Assembly: GCF_009600605.1 (NCBI RefSeq)
Contig: NZ_VWNA01000003.1
Span: 769,083 to 833,082 of the forward strand
Reading direction: 5' to 3'
Source: Segnochrobactrum spirostomi
Lineage (GTDB): Bacteria > Pseudomonadota > Alphaproteobacteria > Rhizobiales > Segnochrobactraceae
DNA: 64,000 bases
Shown one piece after another: positions 17,907-26,997 of this stretch. Both the position numbers and the translations under genes were made by a program. The notes under the pieces are model-generated. The model was not told where the DNA came from, made no database searches, and saw nothing but the letters and a program-made list of their open reading frames with translations. Within the stretch, counting starts at the first letter, position 1, and each line of letters opens with the position of its first letter.

Positions 17907-18630
17907 GCCTCGATCCCCATATAGACGCGCTTCACCTCGGGCAGTGCGATCACCTCGGCCGGGACCCCCTCGGCGATCTTCTCGCCGAAGTTCAGCACCA
18001 TGAGCCGGTCGGCGACCGCGAGCAGTGCGTGGAGGACGTGTTCGATCCAGACGATGGTGACGCCGCGGTCGCGGATGCGCCGCACCAGCGCGACCAGCGC
18101 CTTCGATTCCTCGTCGGTCAGCCCGCCGGCGATCTCGTCGAGCAGCAGGAGCTTCGGGTCGGAGGCGAGCGCGCGGGCGAGTTCGAGGCGCTTGCGGTCG
18201 AGCAGGGTCAGCGCACCGGCCTGCTTGTTGGCCTTGTCGCTGAGCTCGCAGTCGCGCAACACGCCCGCGCAGAAGGCATAGCTCTGCCGCTCCGAGCGGC
18301 CGCCCCCGAAGGCGGCGGCCACCAGGAGATTTTCGAACGTCGTCATCCCCGCATAGGGGCGCGGCACCTGATAGGTGCGGCCGATCCCCATCTTGCAGCG
18401 GCGGAACGGCGGCTCGCCGCGCAGGGGGTTCCGGCGAGTTTGATCTCCCCGCCGGAGGTCTTCATGTCACCGCTGATCATGTTGAACAGCGTCGTCTTGC
18501 CCGCACCGTTCGGGCCAAGAATGCCGAGCACCTCGCCGCGTCTCACGTCGAAGCTGATCTCGTGCAGAACGCGGACGGCGCCGAAGGATTTCGACACGCT
18601 ACGCGCTTCCAGCAGGCGTTCTCCATCCAT
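17903..18630 (-). pseudogene. livG: ABC ATPase LivG (importer 1), one frameshift
   Basis: A LivG-type ATPase in two frames. The N-terminal part (from ATG 18630, GGAGG eight bases upstream) has Walker A (GPNGAGKTT); the C-terminal part has the LivG signature region TLLDRKRLELARAL, Walker B (LLLLDEIAGGL) and WIEHVLHAL. The shift falls at a CCCCC run on this strand (plus-strand G5 at 18424-18428). One additional base joins IKLAGTP to LRGEPPFRRCKMGIGRT and gives a normal 242-residue protein. Since all other subunits are intact, a sequencing error is likely; otherwise importer 1 might borrow LivG of importer 2. Confidence 0.85.
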
Positions 18631-18660
18631 CACTGAACCCTCCGCGTCCCTCCTTTCAAC

Positions 18661-19971
18661 TCAGGGCCACTGGATCGGTTGGATCTTCTGCTGGGGCTTG
18701 AAGAGCTGGTTGACGGAGTTGTCGACGATCTTCAGGTCGTAGGGCCACTTCTCGCCCTTCACCCATTGCCCTCCGAAGATCGGCGTCTTGCAGACGTTCT
18801 TGTGCGGCTGGCCGTCGAACTTGATGTGGCCGACGAGGGATTCGAGGTCCGTCGCCGCCATCGCGTCCCGCACGGACTCACGGCTGGTCGGATCGGAGGC
18901 CCGCTTCAGGATGTCGATCGCGACTTCGAGCAAGGCGTGAGAATAGCCGAGCGGCTGCGTCCACTGGTGCTTGGTGTCGGCCTCCCATTGGTCGGCGAGC
19001 TGGCGGCTGGTCTCGCCAGTCAGCGACGACTTGAAGGGGAAGGCCGGGGTCCACCAGACCTCGGACGACATGCCGTTGCCGAGAGGGCCCATCGCCTCCA
19101 CGCCGCTCGGGAACAGCAGCGCCGCCGCAACCGTGATCGCCTTGGGCTTGAAGCCCTGCTGGTTGCACTGGGTGACGAAGGTCTTGAGATCGTCGGGATA
19201 GGTGATGCCGCCGATGATCTCGCAGCCGTTCTTCTTGAACTCCGCGATCTGCGCGGAAAAGTCGTTGGTGCGCGGCTGGAAATAGCCGGGCACGAAGACC
19301 TCGTAGCCGGCCTTCTTGGTCGGGACCGGCAGACCGTATTCGTCGTTACCCCAGGTCTCGCCGTCGATGTTCTGGGGGAACAGCATCCCGACCTTCTTGT
19401 TGGTCTCGAGGCCGTTCCAGATCCCGACGAAGGTGTTGAGCGCCTCGTCGAGCCCCCAGAAGAAATGATAGGTCCAATCGAAGGTCTGCTTGCCACCCCC
19501 ACGCGGGAAGACGACGGCCTGCCAGGGCGCCCCGGCCGAAAGGCAGGGGGTCTCGTAGAGCTCCGCCTGCTCCGCCGACGGCAGGATGGTGTCGGTCGTC
19601 GAGGCGGGAAGCAGCAGTTGGATCTCGTCGTTCAGGATGAGATTGCCGGCGATTTCCGACGCCTTGTTCGGATTGGATTGGCTATCGCGGCCGAGGAGCT
19701 CGATCTCGTAGGTCTTACCGTTGTTGGCGGTGAGCTTGCCGCCGAGCACGGCCCGGACCTTGTCCAGCATATAGCCGTCGGTCTGCCCGAAGAGCGCGAG
19801 CGGCCCCGTGGTCGGGCTGATGTAACCGACCTTGATCTTGCCCGCGGTCTCGGCGCGGGCGTAGCGCGGCAACGCCAGAGTGCTCGCCGCGGCGCCGGCG
19901 GCGAGACCCTGCAACACGGTGCGACGCGTGGGCCGAACGCCGGATCGAACGATCTTATTGTAGTACGTCAT
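18661..19971 (-). CDS. livK: Liv-type periplasmic binding protein (importer 1), Tat signal
   Basis: A 436-residue solute-binding protein of the branched-chain amino acid/amide class. Its N-terminus has a twin-arginine motif (TRRTVLQG) and an Ala-rich stretch ending ARA, so export by Tat as a folded protein is expected. The mature part begins KIKVGYISPTTGPLALFG. The ATG at 19971 is favoured since GGAGG is seven bases upstream. It is clearly paralogous to the protein at 26998-28269 (shared QGFKPKA, SEVWW, TQPLGY/TQPIGF, YHFFWGL/YHYFWGL), suggesting duplication of the whole importer. Confidence 0.9.
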   Translation of the reverse strand: MTYYNKIVRSGVRPTRRTVLQGLAAGAAASTLALPRYARAETAGKIKVGYISPTTGPLALFGQTDGYMLDKVRAVLGGKLTANNGKTYEIELLGRDSQSNPNKASEIAGNLILNDEIQLLLPASTTDTILPSAEQAELYETPCLSAGAPWQAVVFPRGGGKQTFDWTYHFFWGLDEALNTFVGIWNGLETNKKVGMLFPQNIDGETWGNDEYGLPVPTKKAGYEVFVPGYFQPRTNDFSAQIAEFKKNGCEIIGGITYPDDLKTFVTQCNQQGFKPKAITVAAALLFPSGVEAMGPLGNGMSSEVWWTPAFPFKSSLTGETSRQLADQWEADTKHQWTQPLGYSHALLEVAIDILKRASDPTSRESVRDAMAATDLESLVGHIKFDGQPHKNVCKTPIFGGQWVKGEKWPYDLKIVDNSVNQLFKPQQKIQPIQWP

Positions 19972-20057
19972 TTTCATTCCTCCCTGGAAAGTCCGCCATT
20001 TTTGGCTGGGTCTTGTCTCGGAGACGGTCCGCCCTCGCGGACGGGCCGTCGGGATGG

Positions 20058-20876
20058 TCAGGTCATGCGGGTCAGCGCTCCCCCGTCGATGACGATCAGC
20101 GAGCCGGTGAAGAGGGAACCGGCCGGCGAGGCGAGCAGCAGAGCGAGGCCCTTGATGTCCTCGACGTCCCCGATGCGGCCGATCAGCGACTGGCTCTCGA
20201 AGGCCGCGCGATCCGCCTTGTTGCGCAGCCGGCCGCCCGCGATGTTGGTAATGAAGGGCCCGGGCAGGATCGCATTGACGCGGATGCCGTAGGCGCCGAG
20301 CTCCATCGCCATGTGGCGGACGAAATGGTTCACCGCAGCCTTGGCCGGCATGTAGGACGTGCCGACGATGCTCTCGTTGATCATCGAGGCGATCGACGAG
20401 GTGACGATGATCTCGCCCCCGCCCGCCGGCTTCATGTGGCGGACGGCGCTTTTCACGGTGACGTAGACCGAGGTCAGGTTGAGTTCGATGCCGCGATCCC
20501 ATTGCTCGTCGGGAATGGTCTCGATCGCGCCGGCCGGGTTGCGCTCGCCCGTCGGCGTGTTGAAGCCGGGGCCGGGATCGATGCCGGCGTTGGCGAACAC
20601 CGTGTCGATGCGGCCGTAGCGGGCGGCGACCGCGTCGAAGGCGGCAGCCATGCCGGGTCGGTCGCTGACGTCAACGACATCGCCCGACACGTCCCAACCC
20701 TTCCCCGTCATGTCGGCCACGACGCGGGTGAGACCCTCGCGGTCGATGTCGAAGATGGCGACCCGCGCGCCATGCTCGGCCATGATCTCGGCATAGGCTC
20801 GCCCGATGCCGGAGGCGCCGCCGGTGACGATCACCGACTTGCCCCGGACATCGAACATCGTCTCAAGCGCGGCCAT
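20058..20876 (-). CDS. Short-chain dehydrogenase/reductase
   Basis: A 272-residue classical SDR with the NAD(P) motif TGGASGIG near residue 15, NAG (FANAGI), catalytic Ser (TSSIASM) and Tyr-x3-Lys (YMPAK), and a C-terminal DGG. Asp in AIFDIDR after the second strand suggests NAD over NADP. The start at 20876 has GGAGGATAGGA upstream. It sits between the binding protein gene and the intradiol dioxygenase, and likely oxidises an alcohol intermediate of the pathway. Confidence 0.88.
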   Translation of the reverse strand: MAALETMFDVRGKSVIVTGGASGIGRAYAEIMAEHGARVAIFDIDREGLTRVVADMTGKGWDVSGDVVDVSDRPGMAAAFDAVAARYGRIDTVFANAGIDPGPGFNTPTGERNPAGAIETIPDEQWDRGIELNLTSVYVTVKSAVRHMKPAGGGEIIVTSSIASMINESIVGTSYMPAKAAVNHFVRHMAMELGAYGIRVNAILPGPFITNIAGGRLRNKADRAAFESQSLIGRIGDVEDIKGLALLLASPAGSLFTGSLIVIDGGALTRMT

Positions 20877-20930
20877 TCCTATCCTCCCTGGTTCTTGTCG
20901 TTCAGCACGCGCCTCTTCGGGCGCTTGCAC

Positions 20931-21821
20931 TCAGCTCTTGTCGGCGCGCGACAGCACGAAATCGAACGCCACGTCGTAAAAGGGTGCGGAGAGACCGACT
21001 TTCGCCGCTGCCGCTTCATCGTTCACCGGCACAAATTCCGCGAGCAGGCTCTTCTTCACGCCGAACACCGCGTCGGAATCGATGTAGCGGTCGTCCGGAT
21101 CGAAGATGTGGGTGGTCAGCGTCTCGAAGCCCTCGGCCGAGATGATGTAATGCAGGTGCGCCGGCCGATAGGGATGGCGGCCGAGGGCGCCGAGCAGCTT
21201 GCCCACCGGGCCGTCGTCCGGGATCGGGTAGAATTTGGGCTTCACGCCGCGGAACCAGTAGCGGCCGTCCTCGCCGGTACGGAACACGCCGCGCAGGTTG
21301 AAGTCGGGCTGAAGCCCCTTCTGCTGCACGTCGTAGAAGCCCTCGTCGTTGGCCTGCCACACGTCGATCTTGGCACCGGCGATCGGATTACCCTTGGTGT
21401 CGAGGATGTGGCCGTGGACGAACATCGGCTCGCCCTTCTGGTCGAGGCAGATGTCGGCGCCCATCGGCAGTTCGGGCGCGCCGGCAACGTGGAACGGGCC
21501 CAGCACCGTCGATTCCGAGGCCCCCGACGGCTTCCGGTTGTTGATGGCGTCGACCAGCATCGAAACGCCGAGCACGTCGGACAACAGGATGAATTCCTGC
21601 CGCCATTCGTTGCAGATCTGCCCGGTCTCGGTGAGGTAGAGGATGGCACGGAACCATTCCTCCTGGGTCGGCTCGATCTCCTTGACCGCCTCGTGGAGTT
21701 TGCGGACGAGAACGGCCATCACTGCCTTCAGCCGCTCGTCCTTGGCGTTCTTGTTGCGGGCGATGACGACGTCGGCCGAGTCCGCCTCGGTGAAGTAGCC
21801 GTATTCGTGCTCTTCGATCAT
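20931..21821 (-). CDS. Intradiol dioxygenase, hydroxyquinol 1,2-dioxygenase type
   Basis: A 296-residue intradiol dioxygenase with all four Fe(III) ligands: Y163 (GFYDVQ), Y198 (KFYPIP), H222 and H224 (RPAHLHY). The N-terminal helical dimerisation domain is present (residues 1-105). Family members cleave catechols or hydroxyquinol; the maleylacetate reductase gene in the same operon argues for hydroxyquinol to maleylacetate. It is 10 bp from the TfdB-like hydroxylase gene, which could make the trihydroxylated ring. A second, diverged intradiol enzyme is at 30997-31905. Confidence 0.9.
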   Translation of the reverse strand: MIEEHEYGYFTEADSADVVIARNKNAKDERLKAVMAVLVRKLHEAVKEIEPTQEEWFRAILYLTETGQICNEWRQEFILLSDVLGVSMLVDAINNRKPSGASESTVLGPFHVAGAPELPMGADICLDQKGEPMFVHGHILDTKGNPIAGAKIDVWQANDEGFYDVQQKGLQPDFNLRGVFRTGEDGRYWFRGVKPKFYPIPDDGPVGKLLGALGRHPYRPAHLHYIISAEGFETLTTHIFDPDDRYIDSDAVFGVKKSLLAEFVPVNDEAAAAKVGLSAPFYDVAFDFVLSRADKS

Positions 21822-21831
21822 CTTTCTCCCC

Positions 21832-23586
21832 TCACCGCGCGAGAATGGACTTGAGGACACGGCGGAGTTCGGCCGCCGGATCGGCGGCGAGGGTCGGCGA
21901 GCGCCAGGCGACATGGTGGTCGGGACGCACTAGCAGGCAGCCGGCGTCGCGGATCTCGCTCGCCCGTGCCCAGTCGCCGGTGTGGTCCTCGACGGCGCGC
22001 CGCGGGCCGATCACGTGGGTGCGGATCGGCAGGCCGAGTTCGCGGCCGACCGCCTCCGCCGCCGCGACCCAGGCCTCGCCGCCGATGCCGGTCAGAAGCG
22101 TGAACTCGCCCCGGCCGCAGAGGTCGAGCGTCGAGAGCTTGCCGCCGGCGCGGTCGAACACCCAGACATGGGGCAGCCGCGCACCCGGCCACGTCGTCGG
22201 GGCGTAATGCAGTTCGGCGTCCGCCGGGAAGGCCGGCTCCTCCTGGCCGTCGGTGAGGATCGCCGACGAGCGATAGCGCTGGTTCATTTCGACGCCGTGG
22301 GCGTCGAACTCGTATTTCTTGAAGGCGATCGCCTTGCGGAGCGCCTCGCGCTGGGCCTCGGCGGCGGGCGTCGCGTCACAGCGCGCCTCCATGTTGCGCT
22401 GGATCTTCTCGTGGTCGACGCCGCCGTCCATGCCGAGCGCCTCGAAGATCGGACCGAACTCGGCGATCGACTGGTTGGCGCGGGTGACGATCTGGCGTGC
22501 GACCGGCGCGCGCTCGGCCGAATAGCTGTCGAGCAGCCCCATGCCGGCCTGACCCTTGACGACCTTTGCGAGCTTCCAGGCGAGGTTGAAGCCGTCCTGG
22601 ATCGAGGTGTTGGAGCCGAGGCCGTTCGAGGGCGGGTGCCGGTGCGCGGCGTCGCCCATGATGAAGACGCGATCCTTCTGCAGATGCGTGGCGAAGCAGT
22701 TGTTCACCGTCCAGGTGTTGGCGCGCAGGAGCTCGATCTCGAGGGTCGGATCGCCGATCAATTGCCTGGCCACTTCGGTGGCGAAGGCCGGCGTCACGTC
22801 CGGCGGCGGCTGATTGATGTCGTAACCCCAGACGATCAGCCACTCGTTCCACGGCCGCACCATGCGGACGAGGCCCATGCCGATGCCGCCGACGTCGGCG
22901 CCGGGCTGCATGACCCAGTAGAGAACGCTTGGCCGGTGGGCGACATATTTGGAGAGGTCGGCGCGGAACAGGATGTTCATCGAGCCGCCGACGCCCATCT
23001 TGCCCTCGAAGGGCAGACCGAGTTGCTCGGCGACGAGCGAGTTGCCGCCGTCGGCGCCGACCAGGAACTTCGAGCGGACGGTGAATTCCGTGTTCGAGAG
23101 CCGGTCGCGGCAGGTGGTGGTGACGCCGTCGCCGTCCTGCTCGTGGCGCAGATATTCGGTGCTCATGCGGGGCTGGGTGCCGCGCGAGCAGGCCGTCTTG
23201 AACAGGATCGGCTCCATGAAGGTCTGCGGCAGATCGTTCATGAAGCAAGGCGAGGACAGGAGATGCTCGGCCTTGGAGAGGGGATGGGTTCCCCAGCTCT
23301 TCATGCGGCCGATCTCTTCGCCGGCGAGGCTCTCGCAGAAGACGTTCTCGCCCATGATCTCCTGGGGCGAGGCGTGCATCATCGCCTCGCCTTCGACCTC
23401 GGGCCCGAGATCGCGCAGCACTTCCATGGCGCGTTGGTTGGTGATGTGGGCGCGCGGGGTGTCGGCGAGCCACCGGTAGCGGTTGACGACCATGTTGGCG
23501 ACGCCATAGCTCGACAGCAGGGCTGCCGTCGCCGAGCCCGCCGGCCCGGTGCCCACGATGAGGACGTCGGTCTCGATGTCCGCCAT
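21832..23586 (-). CDS. TfdB-like FAD phenol hydroxylase
   Basis: A 584-residue class A flavoprotein hydroxylase of the phenol 2-monooxygenase/2,4-dichlorophenol 6-monooxygenase group. It has the FAD dinucleotide motif GTGPAGSA near residue 10, and the second FAD motif GDAAHRHPPSNGLGSN with IQDGFNLAWKLA, a TfdB-family signature. The C-terminal thioredoxin-like domain is present. It uses NAD(P)H and O2 to add an ortho hydroxyl to a phenol. Directly downstream is the intradiol dioxygenase; with resorcinol or hydroquinone the product would be hydroxyquinol. Start overlaps the LivM stop by one base (TAATG) and has a GGGAGG site. Confidence 0.9.
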   Translation of the reverse strand: MADIETDVLIVGTGPAGSATAALLSSYGVANMVVNRYRWLADTPRAHITNQRAMEVLRDLGPEVEGEAMMHASPQEIMGENVFCESLAGEEIGRMKSWGTHPLSKAEHLLSSPCFMNDLPQTFMEPILFKTACSRGTQPRMSTEYLRHEQDGDGVTTTCRDRLSNTEFTVRSKFLVGADGGNSLVAEQLGLPFEGKMGVGGSMNILFRADLSKYVAHRPSVLYWVMQPGADVGGIGMGLVRMVRPWNEWLIVWGYDINQPPPDVTPAFATEVARQLIGDPTLEIELLRANTWTVNNCFATHLQKDRVFIMGDAAHRHPPSNGLGSNTSIQDGFNLAWKLAKVVKGQAGMGLLDSYSAERAPVARQIVTRANQSIAEFGPIFEALGMDGGVDHEKIQRNMEARCDATPAAEAQREALRKAIAFKKYEFDAHGVEMNQRYRSSAILTDGQEEPAFPADAELHYAPTTWPGARLPHVWVFDRAGGKLSTLDLCGRGEFTLLTGIGGEAWVAAAEAVGRELGLPIRTHVIGPRRAVEDHTGDWARASEIRDAGCLLVRPDHHVAWRSPTLAADPAAELRRVLKSILAR

Positions 23587-24650
23587 TATTTGCCTCCCTC
23601 GATCTTCGGACCGGTCAGCCTGCGGCGGACCGGGAACAGGTGGAGGCCGCTGCGGGAGGAGATCAGCCCCCACAGGCCCCTCGGTGCGAAAAGCATGACG
23701 GCGATGGCGATGAAGCCGAGGCTCATCAGGTACCAACTGCCGTAATCGGCGAGCGCGGTGCGCAGCGCGAAGAAGACCAGCACGCCGACGATCGGCCCCT
23801 CGATCGTGCCGATCCCGCCGATGACGACGATGAACACGACGTAGGCGGTCCAATCGGTGAGCGCGAAGGCGGCGCCGGGCGAGATCCGCGCCGTTTGCAG
23901 GAAGATCAGGCCACCGGTGAGCCCGGTCGCGATCGAGGCGATGAGGAACACCGCCCACTTCAGCCGTGCCGCGTCCACGCCGACCGACTTGGCGGCCTCG
24001 GTGTTGTCGCGCACCGCCGCGAGCGCGAGGCCGAGGCGGTTGCGCAAAAGCCAGTAGATGACGCCGGTGACGACCGCGACGAGAACGAGCGCCAGCCAAT
24101 AGGCGAGGATGTCGCGCGCGGCCGCCTCGCGGACGCCGAACAGCATCCGGATGGCGTCCACGCCGAAGATATTCCCGGTCGCTTCCCGCGGCAGCGAGGT
24201 TCCCGTGCCGCCGCCGAGCGCCTTCCACTGGGCGACGAGGAGGCGCGTCACCTCCGCGATGACCCACGTTCCGATGGCGAAATAGGCGCCCTGGAGGCGG
24301 AAGACGAAATAGGCCGTCGGCACCGCCAGGACGAGCGCGGCGAGCCCGCCGAGCAGGATCGCCGCGAGCGGATTCCAGCCGAGCAGGATGACGCCACCGA
24401 ACATCGCGTAGGCGCCGATCCCGACGAAGGCCTGCTGGCCGACCGAGACGAGCCCGCCATAGCCCGCGAGAAGGTTCCAGAGCTGCGCGAGCGTCAGCAT
24501 CGTCAGGATGTAGAAGAGATCCTGGATGAGGCTGCGCGAGGCGAAGGCGGGAAGCACGAGACCGACGACGAACAGGACGAGCGCGGCCAGGCCGGCCGCC
24601 GTGCCGATCCGGGTGCGTGTCGTAAGACGATAGGCGGAAGGGTGTTCCAT
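23586..24650 (-). CDS. livM: Branched-chain-type ABC permease LivM (importer 2)
   Basis: A 354-residue LivM permease with NLLAGYGGLVSVGQQAF, WVIAEVTRLL and the loop RDNTEAAKSVGVD. Start taken at MEHPSAYR (24650), nine bases after the livH stop. It is a paralogue of the LivM at 15270-16304 and belongs to a second, complete importer. Confidence 0.9.
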   Translation of the reverse strand: MEHPSAYRLTTRTRIGTAAGLAALVLFVVGLVLPAFASRSLIQDLFYILTMLTLAQLWNLLAGYGGLVSVGQQAFVGIGAYAMFGGVILLGWNPLAAILLGGLAALVLAVPTAYFVFRLQGAYFAIGTWVIAEVTRLLVAQWKALGGGTGTSLPREATGNIFGVDAIRMLFGVREAAARDILAYWLALVLVAVVTGVIYWLLRNRLGLALAAVRDNTEAAKSVGVDAARLKWAVFLIASIATGLTGGLIFLQTARISPGAAFALTDWTAYVVFIVVIGGIGTIEGPIVGVLVFFALRTALADYGSWYLMSLGFIAIAVMLFAPRGLWGLISSRSGLHLFPVRRRLTGPKIEGGK

Positions 24651-24658
24651 GCGTCCCC

Positions 24659-25522
24659 CTAGTCGACGGCGCGCGGGAACAGCCCACGCGGCTTGATGAG
24701 GAGGACGATGAGGAACGCGATATGCCCGGCGAGGATCTGCCATTCCGGGTTGATGGCGGCGCCGAAGGTCTGCGCGACGCCGATAATGACGCCGCCGGCG
24801 AGCGTGCCCCAGAGGCTGCCGAGGCCGCCGATGATCACCGCTTCGAAGGCATAGAGCAGCCGCGCCGGGCCGATCGAGGGATCGAAATTCGCCCGCATCC
24901 CGAGATAGAGGGCGGCGATGGTGACGACGACCATGGCGAGGCCGGTGGCGATCGCGAAGATGCGCTTCGGCTCGATCCCCATCAGCCCGGCCGTGACCGC
25001 GTCGTCGGACGTGGCGCGGAAGGCCCGGCCGAGCGCCGTCTGATAGAAGATCGCGTTGAGCGCGACGATCACCGCGATCGCCGAGGCGAAGGTGAGGAGC
25101 GGCATGACGCCCACCGTCACGACGCCGAGGTCGATCGAGGCGCCTTCGAGCGTGCCGGCCGGAATGCGGCGGCTGTCGGCCGAGAAGCCCTCCAAGAGGC
25201 CGTTCTGCAACGCCACCGACAGGCCGAACGTCACCAGAAGCGGCGGCAGGATGTCCTTGCCGAGCACGCGGTTCAGGATCGCGCTCTGCAACAGCCAGCC
25301 GAGGCCGAACATCAGCGGCGCGGCGAGAAGGACGGCGACGAACGGCGACAGGCCCAGCATCGAAACGCCGACCAGGATCAGGTAGGCGGCGAACACGATG
25401 AGGTCGCCATGGGCGAGGTTGACGAGCCGCATGATGCCGAACACGAGCGACAGGCCGGCGGCGAACAGGGTGTAGAGGCCGCCGAGCAGGATGCCCTGGA
25501 CGAGGGTGTCGAGGATGCTCAT
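24659..25522 (-). CDS. livH: Branched-chain-type ABC permease LivH (importer 2)
   Basis: A 287-residue LivH permease (MSILDTLVQGILLGG, NLAHGDLIVFAAYL). The ATG at 25522 overlaps the livF stop as ATGA. Several hydrophobic segments, ending in the class-typical IKPRGLF. Confidence 0.9.
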   Translation of the reverse strand: MSILDTLVQGILLGGLYTLFAAGLSLVFGIMRLVNLAHGDLIVFAAYLILVGVSMLGLSPFVAVLLAAPLMFGLGWLLQSAILNRVLGKDILPPLLVTFGLSVALQNGLLEGFSADSRRIPAGTLEGASIDLGVVTVGVMPLLTFASAIAVIVALNAIFYQTALGRAFRATSDDAVTAGLMGIEPKRIFAIATGLAMVVVTIAALYLGMRANFDPSIGPARLLYAFEAVIIGGLGSLWGTLAGGVIIGVAQTFGAAINPEWQILAGHIAFLIVLLIKPRGLFPRAVD

Positions 25523-26223
25523 GCGGCTTCCCCGAAATAAGCGGCGTGGATCGCCTCGCGTGAGATCTCCGAGGCGCGGGCGGCGAGCGTCACCCGGCCC
25601 TCCATCATGCAATAGACGCGGTCGGCGACGGCGAGCGCCTTGCCGATGTCCTGCTCGACGACGACGATCGCGGCGCCTCCTGCGCGGATCTTCGGCAGCG
25701 CCGCATAGATGTCGCGGATGACGACCGGCGCGAGGCCGAGGCTGATCTCGTCGCAGAGCAGCAATTCCGGGTTCGACATCAGCGCGCGGCCGATCGCCAC
25801 CATCTGCTGCTGCCCGCCGGACAGGGCCGTGCCGGGACTGTGCCGCCGCTCCTTCAGCACGGGGAAGAGGTCGTAGATCGCACCGAGGTCCCAGGGGCCC
25901 GCCGCCTTGCGGGACTGGCCGCCGATCAGGAGATTTTCCTCGACCGTGAGCGAGGGAAAGAGCTTGCGGCCTTCCGGCACCATGGCGATGCCGCGCTTCA
26001 TCACCGCGGCCGACGACAGCGCGCCGATCGGCTCGCCGCGATGCACGACCATGCCGGGCTCGTTGCGCAGGACGCCGGAGATCGAACGCATCAGCGTGGA
26101 TTTGCCGGCGCCGTTGGCGCCGATGATGGCGATGCACTCGCCCGTATCGATGGCGACATCGACGCCGAAGAGGGCACGAAACTGTCCGTAACCGGCGGTG
26201 AGGGCGCGTGTCTCCAGGAGCAT
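25519..26223 (-). CDS. livF: ABC ATPase LivF (importer 2)
   Basis: A 234-residue LivF ATPase: Walker A (GANGAGKST), PEGRKLFPSLTV, signature LSGGQQQMVAIGRAL, Walker B LLLCDEISLGLAP. Its ATG at 26223 overlaps the livG stop (TGA) by one base. Paralogue of the ATPase at 17145-17906. Confidence 0.92.
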   Translation of the reverse strand: MLLETRALTAGYGQFRALFGVDVAIDTGECIAIIGANGAGKSTLMRSISGVLRNEPGMVVHRGEPIGALSSAAVMKRGIAMVPEGRKLFPSLTVEENLLIGGQSRKAAGPWDLGAIYDLFPVLKERRHSPGTALSGGQQQMVAIGRALMSNPELLLCDEISLGLAPVVIRDIYAALPKIRAGGAAIVVVEQDIGKALAVADRVYCMMEGRVTLAARASEISREAIHAAYFGEAA

Positions 26224-26939
26224 CAGACCTCGAGCCCCAGATAGATTTCCCGCACCTCGCGCGAGGCCATGATGGCCTCCGGCGCGCCGATGCCGATCAC
26301 CCGGCCGAAATCGAGCACCAACAGCCGTTCCACGACGGAGTTGAGCGCGTGCAACACGTGCTCGATCCAGATGATGGTGGTCCCCTCCGCGTGGATCGCC
26401 CGGATCGTGCCGACCAGCACCTTGCATTCGGCCTCGGTGAGGCCGCCCGCGATCTCGTCGAGCAGGAGAAGCTTCGGGCCCGTCGCCATGGCCCGCGCGA
26501 GTTCGAGACGCTTGCGGTCGAGGAGGCTCAGGGTGCCGGCGACGACGTTCGCCTTGTGGAGGAGTTCCGTCGCGTCGAGGATGCGGGCGCACGCGTCGAC
26601 CGCCGCACTCTCCGATCCACCGCGGCCGAAGGCGGCGGCAGTCAGCATGTTTTCGAACACCGTCAGCCCCTCGAACGGCTGCGGGATCTGGAACGAGCGG
26701 CCGACGCCCATGCGGACGCGCTCCATCGCCGGCGCCCGCGTCACGTCGCGCCCGAGGAACTCGATCGTCCCCGCGCTCGGCAGGAGATTGCCGGTGATCA
26801 GGTTGAACAGCGTCGACTTGCCGGCGCCGTTCGGGCCAATGATGCCGAGCGCTTCGCCGCGCGGCACCTCGAAGGTGACGGAATCCGCCACCTTCAACGC
26901 CCCGAACGATTTCGACACGCCCTGAAGCTTCAGGATCAT
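26223..26939 (-). CDS. livG: ABC ATPase LivG (importer 2)
   Basis: A 238-residue LivG ATPase with Walker A (GPNGAGKST), LLDRKRLELARAM, Walker B (LLLLDEIAGGL) and WIEHVLHALNSV. Unlike the LivG of importer 1 this one is intact and can be used to infer the correct frame of that gene. It follows the binding protein gene by 58 bp. Confidence 0.92.
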   Translation of the reverse strand: MILKLQGVSKSFGALKVADSVTFEVPRGEALGIIGPNGAGKSTLFNLITGNLLPSAGTIEFLGRDVTRAPAMERVRMGVGRSFQIPQPFEGLTVFENMLTAAAFGRGGSESAAVDACARILDATELLHKANVVAGTLSLLDRKRLELARAMATGPKLLLLDEIAGGLTEAECKVLVGTIRAIHAEGTTIIWIEHVLHALNSVVERLLVLDFGRVIGIGAPEAIMASREVREIYLGLEV

Positions 26940-26997
26940 CGCCTGCTTCCTTGCCGCGATCCGAAAGGGCCGGCCACGGCGGCCGCCCCTCGCCGGG